Part shown: positions 13,196 to 26,600 of the stretch, in pieces | Position numbering within the stretch: the stretch's first letter is position 1 | How the letters are laid out: the number at the start of each line of letters is the position of its first letter | DNA from: Holothuria scabra | Lineage: Eukaryota > Echinodermata > Holothuroidea > Aspidochirotida > Holothuriidae | Reading direction: 5' to 3' | Length of the DNA stretch: 64,000 nucleotides | Assembly (NCBI GenBank): GCA_037179385.1 | Contig: CM074180.1 | Location: 29,865,455-29,929,454, forward strand | Position numbers and translations under genes: made by a program | Notes under the pieces: generated by a model | Databases searched by the model: none | Seen by the model: only the letters and a program-made list of their open reading frames with translations | Told to the model about the DNA's origin: nothing

Positions 13196-13304
13196 TTGCA
13201 GACGAACGTTCGACTACTTTAGACCCGCACACCAGCACCAAATCAGCTCGGTCACCAAATTTCGCTGCAGAGAACTGGAAATAAGCTAGCATATGCAGTT
13301 CCAT
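13196..13304 (-). other. candidate 5' noncoding first exon of CFAP61
   Basis: The first CFAP61 coding exon is preceded by a splice acceptor (TTTTCAG, around 9619-9625), so a 5' noncoding exon must lie further right. A GC-richer stretch here has a minus-strand donor (A|GTAAGG at 13196/13195) and lies 0.2-0.3 kb below an RFX X-box-like motif. Its minus-strand frame, opening with ATG at 13304, would run to a stop if spliced to 9618, just before the CFAP61 ATG, so it would be an upstream ORF and not an N-terminal extension. The exon start is unknown. This is inference; RNA data are needed. Confidence 0.25.
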
Positions 13305-13510
13305 AGCAACAATCAAGGTAATCTACGGAAGCCCGAGTGCAGCATGTGCTTTAGGAAAATCGGTCTGCTACCTAATTTCATCAGATTGCAACACTTACAG
13401 GACGGGCGATCCCCCTTCATCTGCACCTATCTCATAGATCGTTCTTGCACCGAAGTGCACTGCTGCTGGTAATCTGGTGGGTAATCACACTCCGTGCTCT
13501 AAAGCCCTCT

Positions 13511-13523
13511 GTTCCCTAGCAAC
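13511..13523. promoter_or_regulatory. RFX X-box-like motif, possible CFAP61 promoter site
   Basis: GTTCCCTAGCAAC is an imperfect inverted repeat close to the RFX X-box (two half sites GTTNCC and RGNAAC with a short spacer). One position of the left half departs from the strict consensus. RFX factors commonly drive motile-cilium genes, and the motif lies upstream of the candidate CFAP61 first exon. A single chance match cannot be excluded. Confidence 0.3.
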
Positions 13524-14081
13524 CGATGGACTATCATAGTAAGTAGACAATGTGACTGTCAAGGGTCCTAAAGGAAGGGACGTGGGCCTGTCGCGTTCCC
13601 TCACTTTTTTGGAAGGTACATCTCCACAAAGTATCCTTATTTCTCCAAAAACGAAGAAATTAAAAAATGTGATAACTTAAGCTGAGGTACTGAACATACT
13701 TCTTGACTTAAATCGTCGACATAGAACAAGCACAGCACCGGGGAATTTAGAAGCAAAATGCGGGATTGGACAGTAGAACGGAAACGAAAAGGGAATAGAT
13801 TCTGGCATTTTGATGCATCCCTTTAAGTTTTAAGCAGTGAACGATTTTGCAATAAACCGAATATGTAGAAACACATTTTGATATTATTTACAACAGTATC
13901 AGAGCATATCAGAGGTCAGAGCTCACTCTAGCATAGGGCCCTCGATGAGCCAAATGACTTCCTGACCCTCAAAACGTTAAATTAAAATTAAATTAAATAT
14001 GAAAAATACGGGATTAAAATAAGAATCGTAGTGAACCGAACACCGCCAAGAATTGAATAGAATTATGGGATTTATAAGTAT

Positions 14082-15030
14082 GTATAAGTAAGTTTGCTGA
14101 TGATACAAAGCTCTATAGGAAGGTTGGAGGAAAGGATGATTCTTTATTGCTTCAGAAAGATCTGGATAGGTTATTTTCATGGTCTCAGACTTGGCAAATG
14201 TCTTTTAATGCTGATAAGTGCAAAGTCCTCCACTTTGGTTCTAAGAATCCCCACCATGATTATACTATGAATGGTACTAATTTGAACAAAGTGACTTCAG
14301 TCTGAGAAAGACCTTGGTGTAGTTATTACAAGAGATTTAAAGTCATCTAGGCAGTGTGCAGCTACTGCTGCAAGGGCAAATAGGGTGCTTGGGTTGATCA
14401 GGAGGAATTTTAAGAGTTTTAGTAAAGAAATTGTGCTAAATTTGTATAAGCAGCTGGTTCGACCCCATCTCGACTATGCTGCACAGGCCTGGAGTCCCTT
14501 CTTTGAAAAGGACAAATTGCTTTTAGAGCAAGTTCAGAAGAGAGCTACCCGACTCATACCTGAGGTTAAAAATCTACCTTATTCCCAAAGGCTTAAGCTG
14601 CTTGGGCTTACCACTTTGGAGCTGAGAAGGATTAGGGGGGACATGCTCCAGGTATACAAATTTCTATCTGAAGGGAATCCTTTGTTAGCTTGCAGTTATT
14701 TAAAGGTCCAGAGTAATCCTCGGGTTAGAGGCCATTGCAAAAAGCTTGAAAAGTCTTTTGCTAGACTTGACATTAGGAAGTTCAGTTTCTCTCATAGGGT
14801 TGTTAGTGAGTGGAATAGCCTGCCTGAGTGGGTTGTTAACTCCACATCAGTGCACCGTTTTAAGGTTAATATTGACAAGTTTTTCCATGACTGTGGTAGA
14901 ATCTGATCTTTCTGGGCTCTTTAGGTGTTGGTGGTTTGCTTTGTTTTGGGGGGTTTTTGGATTACAGGGCATCTTATGGGGCCTTTACAGCCCTCCTTTG
15001 CCCTTTAACCTGTTATGTTATGTTATGTTA
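14082..15030 (+). mobile_element. 5'-truncated CR1-like copy, about 99% identical to the 3' end of the copy in POLR3F intron 1
   Basis: Sequence from GTATAAGTAAGTTTGCTGAT to the GTTAT-repeat tail matches 24321-25268. By eye I find only a handful of substitutions plus two indels: a 4-bp insertion (AGTC) near 14300 and one more G in the G-run near 14634-14639. The long reading frame 14385-14906 encodes the reverse-transcriptase C-terminus in a single frame. The abrupt 5' end is typical of incomplete target-primed reverse transcription. It lies in the CFAP61-POLR3F intergenic region. Confidence 0.92.
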
Positions 15031-18000
15031 TTTAGGTTTACGTTTGGATGATACTTTGAAAAAGCCAGCACGCTCTCTGATATTTGGGTTGGGACATAAC
15101 AGCGCCCATAACAGCGTTGATTCCAATATTAAGGTTTTTCTTCAAAGGTTTCAAGGCTACTTAGATTATGCATTGACATAACATTTTAGTGTAAATTGTG
15201 CCTAAATAGAGCACCAAGCCATCCGGACCTCCCAATTCCCTTATAATTATTTAAGACATCCTAGAGCGAATAAAGCCATTCTTTTGAAATCCAAATTTGA
15301 GCAATAACTTAATTAAGGTGACCATAACATAATCATGAATCGATCATGAAATCGATGCGGAAACAGTCTGACCGAGCAGCAGGTGCCACTCTCCTGTATT
15401 TGCCGTCATGCGTGTTTAAAGCACTCATCTATATGCTTTAAAAATGTTCATACAATTTTCAATTATTCCTATACCCCCAGTACAACAAACAATCAAAAAC
15501 ACGACTTCTTGTATTGAAATTTCCTGGATGACGTAACAGGATAAAGTATAAAAGATGGCTCCATAAGATGTCCTTAGGTCCAAACCCTAAAATCAAAGTG
15601 AACATTTTTTAACCACTACGCACTTTACCTAAGTATTTCAGCATGCCGGCGGCAATATTGGTGGAATGGGAAACGAATACGTCCCCACATTTTGATATAA
15701 AAATCCCAATTACCCCTGTACAACTTTGTAAAGGAGTGAAACAAATACAGATAATATAAAAAATGAGCAGAAAAATTGAAGGCCAGAGAAATTACAAGGT
15801 AATTGTGTATGGCTTGTTATGATTAAATTTTGCAATTTTAAATTGAGGAAAACGTTACTTTCAAAAACTATGTAAAATCCTAGCGCTTCTCTAGTAGGCC
15901 GACAATTCTTCTGAACACATGCGCGTCTCCTCTGCGCCACATAATTACAACTTGAAGCTCTGGAAGCAATGTCTCTGTACGTACTAAAAATAATATGCAA
16001 TGAATGCCATTTAATGCACCATATAGCCCTTTCAAGCATTAGGCTATCCCCAACGTTCACACTCTACACTGTTGACAAATGGCTCAAAGTTGATGTGAAC
16101 TTATAAAACAAAAAATAAGGAGATACATTAGAGGTTAGTGAAAAGTTAAGTCTGGTAAAAAAGTCCTGAACTTTCCTGTAACCTTTATTCATCTCTTTAT
16201 TTTTTGTTCTGTAAATTTTTCGTATTTTTACGATGATCACAACACGATGAATTTTTCATCGTTAAATCATGAAAACTATAGAGCAGGAAACTGGGGTATA
16301 GAGTATACTGTATAATGTAAGCACAGAGACCTAGGAAAAATGCGAGAGTTATAATGAAAAACACTGCATTTAAAATTTGGAAAAACAATACACTGCACTG
16401 GATGTATGAAAAAACGTTGTTTCTTCGGCGAGCTTCCGGCGCGGCAGGACAGGATTAACCACATGGCAGAACCGGCATATGCCGGGCCCCGCGCTTTTGG
16501 GACCCCCACATCGCGACCCGGCGCTCTCTGATTGTCAAGTCGAGGAGACATTAAAAAAGTTATTAGTGCTAGCCTAACACCATCGATTCAAGCCGAGTCT
16601 GTTTTTTCTGAACTTGAATGCCAGAGACCAACACTGGTTTTCAGTTGCAATTGGCTTACACACAAAGTGCTGTAACTTTCATGTATCAGTGTGTAATGTG
16701 TAAAAGCAACTTTATGTTATCAGCGGTTATAAGCTAAAATTGAATCTGTTGAGAGTTAAAATGTAAGCGGGTGGGCGAGGGGGAGGAGGTAAAACTTGTA
16801 AAATGGGCCCCACACCACGCTAATCTGGTCCTGCGGGCGGGAAGTTTTGAAAGTTTATAGGGGATTTCTTTCCCTTTCAGAGCGTCCGAATAAAATTCTT
16901 CCAATCATGGGCGTCCGCAGGCATGGGCAAGCCTCCCTCCCCCCCGAAAATCAAAATTTAAAAAAAAAAAACGTATAAAATCAAAGAAAAAACGAACAAA
17001 ACGTGTTTTCCAAGTTTTTTATGCGAAAAATAGGCTTTAGAAATGCCATTTCCAGCGACCTGGGAGGCACTTCGGGCCGAAATTTTCGCACGCTTCATGT
17101 CAATTCACGGTAACTTGGAGATCCCCCCTCCCCTAGAAATTTTGCCCCCCCCCCTGATTTTTTTCTGCGGACTCCCCCGCTTCCAATTCCTTGTAACAAC
17201 CAATACTCGTATGAAGCGGATTGACAAATTTCAACTTTTCCAGGTTTTTGAAGCCAAAGTTTATGACTTCGATTAGATACAATTTTATTGACTTTCTCAA
17301 AACTTCATAGATTCCAGTTGCCCAGCACCGAAAAGCGTTATTTTTGGCAAAGTAATGTGAGATACGCACTTAGCCAAGGGTGAGAGGCTCGCACACTAGG
17401 TGGGATAGTATGGCCAGGGCGAGCAGGGCACTTTCCCCTCTTTTTAAGAGCTAAAAAGTAAAATAATTAGGCCAATGAGCTAAAGAAAACGAAACGACAG
17501 AAATTATAGTAAAATCTTAAATAACCTATTTTGATTAACGTTTGTAATGTTAAATGAAGGAAAATTTTATCTTGCAAAACTGTAATGATCATTGATTTAT
17601 TCCCAGCTTGCTTCGTGCACAACCACCCTCTCCCCGGAAAAAATAAATAATTTAATTGCAAATTTTGTACAGCACGTAATTTGACTTGCATCTCTAATAT
17701 TTCTATTGAGGGGAGGTTTAAGCAAAACTTAAAATTTCACATGTGAAAGAGGAAGCAAATCTAAAAAGCGTGTTGAAACTTCCATTCAAAACGGGCCTGT
17801 ATTTCAATTCTAGAGACGTCAGTGTCGGAATAAAGTTACTAGATTTGTCTCCAGAATGAGTTTGAGGGCAGCACAGGTTATATCACTTCCTCACACTGAC
17901 AAGAAATGTGTTTTTTTTTTATTTTGTTTGTTTGTTTTTCACACTGTTGTGTTTACAAGGACAGGATTTCCCCGATGTGTAAACAAAGTTTGTAAAGTTT

Positions 18001-20521
18001 TCATACCACTTTTTCAACCACATTCTGATAACATGGGATTGTTGAGGAGAAAATTGGGTGCAAAGTTTAAAGAAAACAGAATGTCCATAAATGTAAGAAT
18101 GTGCTGTCATATGTGCTTGCTTCAAGTTCCCTTTTTGTTGAAAATGTGACAACTTTACCTTCTCAAATCTTGAGAACCACGCTTCGGATTTCAAAGCAAA
18201 TTTCGCCACAAATATCCCTATACAGTGGTGTAGCTACAGGGGCCAGGTGCGATTGTCCCCTGGCTCTGAAAAGTTAAAAATTCGGTAATTTTCCATTTGT
18301 GACACCAGTCAACTGCAGTCTGGTTTTCTCAACTCTTTATGAAATTCCGAATTCCAATAAAAGCCCCATTCCTTAACATTTGTTTCAACAGCAACGTTTT
18401 ACACGCGCTTCTCGTGCCGAACATCATTTCAATTAGAACTGCAGTAATTCTCTCTCATAAATCCGTTTGTTAAAATTTTCCGATATCTGGATATGACAAA
18501 ATCGAAAATTTGCCATCATATATGACGCCAGATTATCAAGCAACACCGACTACTATAGTATATTTCATGAATTTCCTTTCATCTAATTCCAAATTTTCTC
18601 CATAAAAGCTCTTGACTTTTAAAATGTAGTCGGACTGAGCCTGATTCCGTAGGCCTTAGCAAACATTATGTAGCAACAACGATCTTTGTTGGCCGTGAGA
18701 TCTCAGATTTGACGATAGGAAATTTGGATTCTTTAGTCATCCTCTAACTTTTCAAGTTTCATTACAGAAAACCAAAAATACAGCTCCATATTTTCAAATA
18801 TATCTGTCTAAAAGGGCAAAATCATTTAGAGAGCAACGTTTTCCGCGCGCTTCGCCAGCCTCAGTTTCTGGGCCCTCCTCTTGCCCTATCACCAGTGTTT
18901 AGCTGTGGTGTTTCGTAAACGGGAGAACGACGTTAATTTAATGACAGTTATTCGTGCCTCAGACTGTTAGACTACAGTATACCGACCGGGAGTCTTCAAA
19001 AATTCTCAATTGGCATGACTCTTAGATTGAGATCAAGTTAAAAAATGCAGACAGGCTCATATTGTGCATCATGTACTGAGAGAGTTCTGATTACATGTTG
19101 GCCTTGTATGCTCACGCGTATGTCCTGAAGCAGTAAACTAAGGATGAGTTATAAGGCCTGTATATATACGAATAAAATTTCCAAAACATTCACTTACAAC
19201 AAACTTGAGTCCCAAACAGGCCGGGCTTGTTTCTTGTTTGTTCAGACTGCACTGTAGACAGGGTATGTAGTATGCATGGGGTAATGAATAACTGCCTTTA
19301 CTTAAAGGCTTTAAGGAAATTGGAATGAGAGTCTTACAAACAGCTTCAACACCAAATAATCTGGTAACAAAGAAACCTCTGCTAGGAATTTCTACCATCC
19401 ATAGCACTAATTAAGCTACAAAAATATTTATTTAAATATTGACATAAGGGAAAGAACAGTCAAAACAATTTGAAGTTGTGTAGTACACTGTCCTGTAGTA
19501 ATGATTAGCTGTTGAGAGTAATATGACAACACTTTTCTCTTCAACTTTGTGATGTTACTGGATGTTACTGCTTGATTTAGCCTGAATATTGAAGTCCTTA
19601 GATATATGATGAAAGAAAGAAATAAGAAGAAGACTGTAATATTTAGCTGTGGCTTCAAAATGAGTTTGGGGCTGCTCTTGGCCTTTAAATATGAATGGTT
19701 ATTTTACCCCACGCAATTCCGAATATTTTTTATAAAATGCCGAGTAAAAAAGGTGTTCGGCAGCCAGGGATCGTAAGTAAAATAACAAGGACTGCAAGGT
19801 CGGCCTATGCATACTTAGGACTGGGGGACTCCCAGTACTTTTATAAACTTCTCCTGACTTCCCGGAAAAATCGGATATAAACTCCCGAAGGATTTCTGCT
19901 TGTCCAGTATGATGTATGTAAAAAAAAGCTCTGAGAACAATTTCTCTTGAAAAAATGACCTTTTGGCATTTTGTATTAATGATGATGATAATACATTGGA
20001 CCTAACACCAGATAAGGAACAAAAGTGTAGCTGGTCTAGTAAAAACTGAGAATTGTTACTCACATTTAAATGAACAAGTGGAGATACGAATGATTTTTTT
20101 TTTCATGGGCAAGGATCATGGAGTACGCTATTTGACGTTATATACTCCAGCGCCTATATACCCTTATTTGAAATTAATAATTTGTTCAATCAAAAGTTTA
20201 TTCAAATTTAAACTATTTGGTGAATGAAATATTTTTAGAAAATGGAATAATTGGGTTCAACTGAGTAGATAAATTAAACAAGTAACAATCGACAATAAAT
20301 AATTTGTTCAATTAGTTGAACAATTCGATTAATCAGTTCCAGAAATTATGGCGTTAATAAGCTCCCGTACTAAAGTTTTGTCACCTGATTTGCACGGTTG
20401 TCAGCTGACTTGACAACTCGGCACGACCACAATAAGGTCACAACAACGACAAATTGCATGTGATCGGACCTGGGGTTTGTGGTATTATTTGTAGTTGTAC
20501 AAGTTTTGTAGTCGACAGGCC
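15031..20521. other. intergenic region between the CR1 copy and POLR3F
   Basis: Apart from the hAT-like MITE, I see no gene. A repeat at about 18222-18650 begins CAGTGGTGTAGCTACAGG and includes GACAAAATCGAAAATTTGCC, GCAACACCGAC and AAAGCTCTTGACTTTTAAAA; a diverged relative lies at about 63310-63560. Homopolymer tracts occur at 16938-16970 and 17108-17155. Confidence 0.5.
16444..16834. mobile_element. hAT-like MITE (CAGGACMRGATTA termini)
   Basis: GCAGGACAGGATTAACC on the left faces GCAGGACCAGATTAGC (inverted) on the right, 391 bp apart. The ends and the GGGCCCC stretches next to them resemble hAT-type non-autonomous elements. Flanking CGGCGCGG and CGGGCGGG could be a worn 8-bp target duplication. 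Confidence 0.5.
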
Positions 20522-20607
20522 ATGGCAGAAAGGAAGGTGACTGTGAAAAAGGAAATGCCAGATGAAGGGGAGACTGGAAGCTCGTCAGGAAGTTTCATTG
20601 AGAAGAG
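20522..20607 (+). CDS. POLR3F: POLR3F first coding exon
   Basis: It encodes Met-Ala-Glu-Arg-Lys and then an acidic, Ser/Gly-rich stretch ending in IEK plus two bases (AG) of an Arg codon. The donor GTTTGT follows. The two leftover bases pair with the single leading A of the exon at 33509 to make AGA, giving EKRILEICC where the human protein has a similar Arg-Ile-Ile-Glu-Leu-Cys sequence. The region upstream has no TATA box. The N-terminus is short and charged, as in the vertebrate protein. Confidence 0.85.
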
Positions 20608-23600
20608 GTTTGTTCCCCCATGCTTATTTAGGCTAACGTTGGTTATAACTTATTGTAGACTGTAGCCTAGCCTATACTATAGTATTACTGTAGACTAGGG
20701 GCACATAGGCCTAGCCCAACTTTAGAACCTTTCATAGGTCTGCTCCCTAGGCTAGTTTTAGGTTTAGGCTAGGTCATATTCATAGTCATTTACAAAGGAA
20801 TTATTATCTGGTTAGTGTCTAAGAAGGCTTTAACGTTTAGACTTTAACGCTTAGACTCAACTGTAGGCGTTGATTGGCGTGCGAACTACATTTCTTGGTG
20901 CTCGTAAATTTTGCTGTTTTTTCAGGGTTTATCTCTCATTTTTTGTGTATTTGTTCATCTAGTTTCCTTTGAAAACCTCATCTGTTTCCATCTTGTCTGT
21001 TTTTGTGTTGTGTTGTGTCGCTTTGGTGAAACTTCGTCTGTGTTTTCGTTTACCAGCGTCTCTCGACAGGTATTTATTGTTTCTTTGCTATCCTAACATA
21101 TTGTGTTCGTGTTATTGTGAGCCTAACCTTTATCTGTTTTACTTTTGTGTGACGTTAGTCAATTGTACTAGTGCTACCGTACGTGTACCTAACCTTTCTT
21201 TATCTAACAATTTGGACTACGTTAGGCATTTTGTTTTTAACCTAGGCCTAGGCCTTGTTAGTTTTAAGCTTTATTACCGGGCATTTTATTCTTTTCATTC
21301 CCATTTTTGAAAGTTTCTTTAATTGAGTAGGCTAGGCCAAGCCTGTAACGTTGAACTAGTTTAGTAGTTAGTGCTTGATTGACAGTCTAGTAATTAACGT
21401 GAAATGGCCGACGAGCAGCTTATCTGTTGTGAAGACTGTGGTATGTGGGCAGAATTTGCGAAGTCCGGGCTAAGTTGTTCATTTGAAGAAGCATCAAGTG
21501 ACACTTTTGTCTTCACTTGCAGAAAGTGTAATCGGTTACAGGAACTTGAGGGGCTTCTGGGAGCAGCTGACATTTCTAATGGGTGGGTTGCTGTACAGAA
21601 GGGAGGTAAGGCGGCTGAACCTGCTAAGGGATGTCAAGATGTTGTGACCACAAATTCTTTTTCTGGGTTATCGGTGGAGGGCACAGTTGAGGAGGTGGTT
21701 GCTGAAGCCAGTGTTTTGAATTCTGGGATTTCCGGTGGCCTATGGGAAGGTGAAAAGGTTAAGGGGAAGGTTTTGTTTGTTGGGGACTCAATCACCCGGT
21801 TTGCAGACAGGGAATTTTGTAAGAAGGACAAAAGGAAAAGGGTAAGGGTTTGTCTTCCTGGAGCTCGAATTGAGGATATCTCGGAGAGGGTTAATCAAAT
21901 TGTAGGTGATGAGGAAGCTGTTGCTGTGCTGGTGGGGACAAATAATCTTAGTCGGGACAGTCAAAGTTTGATCAGGTCACAGTATAGGGAACTGATTTGT
22001 AGGTTAAAATCCACCTGTGCTAAAGGGATTTTGTGTGGTTTTCTCCCCCGTTTCGACAGAAGGGTATCTTGGAGCAAAATTCTGGGATTCAATGAGTGGT
22101 TGAAAATCGAATGTACAATGCAGGGCTTACAGTTTGTTGATACATGGGCTGGTTTTGTGAATAGGAGGGACTTTTTTGCCAAAGATGGGTTACACTAGTC
22201 GAGCAGAGGGCTAATGAGTTAGGTAGACTGGTTTCTCAGGCTGTTGACTCTCAAGTGTCAAACTAGGCGCAGGGACGAGGTCAGCCGTTACAAGGCAGGT
22301 ATCTGGTTTAGTTTTAACCAAGACTGAGTCTAAAATTAGTGAGAAGAAGTATTTATCTAGGAAGGTTGGTGATGTGAGGGTCATGTTTGCCAACGTTCGC
22401 AGCATTTCCAATAAATTTAATGAGTTTCTTGCACATGTTTCCATAGACAATCCTGACTTATTTGGGGTTACTGAAAGTTGGCTCCATAGTGATATTAGTA
22501 ATTCTGAAATTCAGGTTCCAGGGTATAAAACTTATAGGCAGGATAGGGTTGATACTGTTGGTGGTAGAGGTGGAGGGGTCTTGCTGTATGTTAAGGACAG
22601 CATAAATTGTGTTGAAGTCACTGGCAAGTTTTCTACTGGTTTTGCTAACTGCTTGTTTTGTGAACTTAGTCCAATCAATGGGGCTTCTCCTTTGGTTGTT
22701 GGCATCATTTACCGTTCACCTAACTCTGGTGCTGATAATAATCAGAATTTGCTTCAAAGTTTGAAGAATCTTTCTTCCAAGAGGGCGGTTGTGTTTGGGG
22801 ATTTCAACTTTCCTGATATTGATTGGCATTTATGCACTAGCGGGCCACATGGGAGGGAGTTTCTTGGGGCGGTGTCTGATTGTTTCCTCACTCAGCATGT
22901 TCTGTTTCCCACTCGTGAGGATAATTGTTTAGATTTGGTGTTAAGTACTGATGAAAATCTGGTCAGAAATTTGAGGAGTGGTGGTAAGGTTGGATGTAGT
23001 GACCATGACCTTATTAGTTTTGACATTTGTTGTTTCAGTAAACCTCCAAGTAGTGACAAAACTGTTCTTGACTTCAGTAAAGCTAATTTTAGTCATGCAA
23101 AAGAGGAGCTTAGCATAGATTGGGTTGCACATTTGTCTCATTTAGGTCCTGCTGAAGCTTGGAATTTTTTCAGCAGTACTGTTTCTGATATTACAAAGTT
23201 ATGTATACCACTCAAGAAGGCTCGGGTGAAAAGTAGGCCTATTTGGATTTCTAGAGGTACTCAGGGCAACTAGGAAGAAACGTAAGTGTTGGCGACGTTA
23301 TAAGGCCAGCAAGGATTCTGATGACTTAAGTGCCTACAAGAGTCAAGAGGTCTTAGTCAAAATTTGGTTAAGGACACTAAAGCTAAGTTTGAAAAAAGTT
23401 GGCCAGTGAGGTTAAGATTAACCCAAAATCTTTCCATGCCTATGTTAGGTCTAAGCAGCATGTTAAGGAGGGGGTTGGGCCACTTCATGATGTGAATGGT
23501 TCATTAGTTAGTGATCATCAGGATATGGCTAATTTGTTAAATGATTATTTTGTATCTGTTTTTACCAAGGAGTCATCTGTCATGGGGATTTGTAGGGGTT

Positions 23601-26600
23601 CTGATATCCCTTCTTCAATGAGTGACATTGTGTTCTCTGAGGAGCTGGTTCTGAAAAAATTAAAGAGTTTGAAGGCAAGTAAGGCTCCTGGGCCAGATGG
23701 GATCCATCCCGCCATCCTTCATGAATGCTCTGAGGTTTTATCAGTTCCACTATCAATTATTTTTCAGAAATGTCTTGACTCAAATTTTGTTCCTACTGAC
23801 TGGCGGGTTGCTAATGTCACTCCAATTTTTAAAAAGGGGGATCGGAGCTCACCTTGTAATTACAGGCCAGTCAGTTTAACTAGTGTTGTGTGCAAAATTA
23901 TGGAATCCTTAATCAAGGACTGTTTGCTAAAGCATCTCTTAGATAATGGGTTACTCAATCTAACTCAGCATGGTTTCCTACCCAGTAGATCTTGTGTTAC
24001 AAATTTGCTAAGCTTTCTTGAGGATGTTTCTTTGTCTCTCGATTCAGGTTCCAGTGTGGACGTCATTTACCTTGACTTCCAAAAAGCTTTTGACAAAGTA
24101 CCTCTAGGTAGACTCATGGTTAAATTGCATAGGTTAGGCATCATGGGCAAGTGCGCTCAGTGGATCAATTCGTGGCTCAATGGTAGGTCTCAGAGAGTTG
24201 TTGTCAATGGAAATTTTTCTTCCTGGAAAGAAGTCTCAAGTGGTGTACCACAAGGTTCTGTTCTTGGCCCACTTCTTTTCTTAATTTTCATAAATGATAT
24301 TGATAGCTCTATCACTTCCAGTATAAGTAAGTTTGCTGATGATACAAAGCTCTATAGGAAGGTTGGAGGAAAGGATGATTCTTTATTGCTTCAGAAAGAT
24401 CTGGATAGGTTATTTTCATGGTCTCAGACTTGGCAAATGTCTTTTAATGCTGATAAGTGCAAAGTCCTCCACTTTGGTTCTAAGAATCCCCACCATGATT
24501 ATACTATGAATGGTACTAATTTGAACAAAGTGACTTCTGAGAAAGACCTTGGTGTAGTTATTACAAGAGATTTGAAGTCATCTAGGCAATGTGCAGCTAC
24601 TGCTGCAAGGGCAAATAGGGTGCTTGGGTTGATCAGGAGGAATTTTAAGAGTTTTAGTAAAGAAATTGTGCTAAATTTGTATAAGCAGCTGGTTCGACCC
24701 CATCTCGACTATGCTGCACAGGCCTGGAGTCCCTTCTTTGAAAAGGACAAATTGCTTTTAGAGCAAGTTCAGAAGAGAGCTACCCGACTCATACCTGAGG
24801 TTAAAAATCTACCTTATTCCCAAAGGCTTAAGCTGCTTGGGCTTACCACTTTGGAGCTGAGAAGGATTAGGGGGACATGCTCCAGGTATACAAATTTCTA
24901 TCTGAAGGGAATCCTTTGTTAGCTTGCAGTTATTTAAAGGTCCAGAGTAATCCTCGGGTTAGAGGCCATTGCAAAAAGCTTGAAAAGTCTTTTGCTAGAC
25001 TTGACATTAGGAAGTTCAGTTTCTCTCATAGGGTTGTTAGTGAGTGGAATAGCCTGCCTGAGTGGGTTGTTAACTCCACATCAGTGCACCGTTTTAAGGT
25101 TAATATTGACAAGTTTTTCCATGACTGTGGTAGAATCTAATCTTTCTGGGCTCTTTAGGTGTTGGTGGTTTGCTTTGTTTTGGGGGGTTTTTGGATTACA
25201 GGGCATCTTATGGGGCCTTTACAGCCCTCCTTTGCCCTTGAACCTGTTATGTTATGTTATGTTATGTTCTTAGTAAGATATCAATCTGAACCTTCTTTTA
25301 GAGCATGGCTGCATACAGTGTGGCAAGAGCAGGGTCAAAGTCCCAGCCAACAGGTAGTCCAAAACCTAGGACCTAGGATATGACCTACACTACATCATAT
25401 ACTACAACATCAGTTTGAGCTTACAGCTAGCAGGGCTTTTTCCCTAGCTACATGAGGTATGTCAGTTACTAGGAAACATAATCCCAGAATTTTCATGTAT
25501 AGCTACTCTCCATGGTGCTAATCTGAAGAGGGTGGACTCTATTGAGTATTTGGGGTGACCATTACAAAGAATCTCAATTGGAGTAAGCACATACAGTTTG
25601 TTTGTAATAAAGGAAATAAGGTCCTCCGTCTACTATGCAGGAACCTTTCTGTTTGTTCTAAGGAATTTAAATTGGCAGCCTACAAAGGTTTGATAAGGCC
25701 TTCATTAGAGTATGCTTGTTCCATTTGGGATCCAAATCAGGTTTCACTTCAAGATAACCTAGAGGGAGTACAAAGAAGAAGTAAACCCACCTGCAGTTTT
25801 AATCGTAATAAACATGCTTTGCACTACTGTCCCCCTCTGCTGGGACAAATTGCTTTAAATACGGTTTTATCCCCAACACTATTTGGGATTGGAATGATCT
25901 TCCCAGCAGTCTCATGGAGGGGGTCATTAGTCACCCTAAGCCCATAGAATTCATAACCAATTCTCTTAGGGCCTGACCAACCTCACGGTGCGTACATGGT
26001 GTACTAATGTCCTTAACTGGATGTTCACAGTATTTTGAAAGAAGCTAAGAAGACTGTATAGGTACAAAATTATATGTAACATTACTGCCCATGATGAAAT
26101 CCAGCACTGTGCTCTCCATATAGCACCTTCATGGTTGCTTAGGTGAAGTGTAAATAATGCTCTCAGCTCCCACTGACCACTCTGCTCATTGACTGACTAC
26201 AGTGAGATAACAGCACAAAGCTTCCTTATAGCTAGTCACCCTATAGGCTTGGTCTCACATACCCTGCTATGGCTGGTGTTAGCCCGTGTTTACAAAAGGA
26301 CAAACCGCAGGTTAACACCGCGTTTTCCAGCGTGTGATCTCACGCACCCCGTGTTAGTTTGATTGGGTTGTGCTACCATAGTAATGAGGTCAAATATTTC
26401 GGGCGAAATTGGGCCACTGTTGATAAACAAGAAGCAAGAATCAGTCACTACTGAACGTGCACACATTCAACATGGAATTTAAGCAGCTTATTATCCTATA
26501 TGCATTTTTATGCTTTGCTTTAATTCGCTTGATGCACATTCAAAGAAATGAAACCAGCCGTCGAAGGAGAAGAAATTGGGAAATGGCAGCAAAACGGCTC

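Larger units (their letters stand above)
21404..25268 (+). mobile_element. CR1-like non-LTR retrotransposon, nearly full length, decayed
   Basis: Gene order is ORF1 (zinc-finger/esterase), then endonuclease, then reverse transcriptase, then a short 3' region ending in GTTAT repeats (25247-25268). This matches CR1-group elements, which end in short tandem repeats and lack poly(A). The 5' end is not defined; 20.9-21.4 kb may be its 5' UTR. No clear target-site duplication was seen. The coding regions carry several frameshifts (near 22196, 23260, 23350-23395 and 24868), so this copy cannot make intact proteins. It lies in sense orientation inside POLR3F intron 1. A 5'-truncated near-identical copy lies at 14082-15030. 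Confidence 0.88.

Noticed and set aside
13008..13304. Minus-strand frame beginning MELHMLAYFQF as a protein-coding gene
   Set aside because: No family is recognised and no downstream exon continues it. If spliced to CFAP61 it stops just before the true ATG. It is kept only as a candidate 5' noncoding exon.
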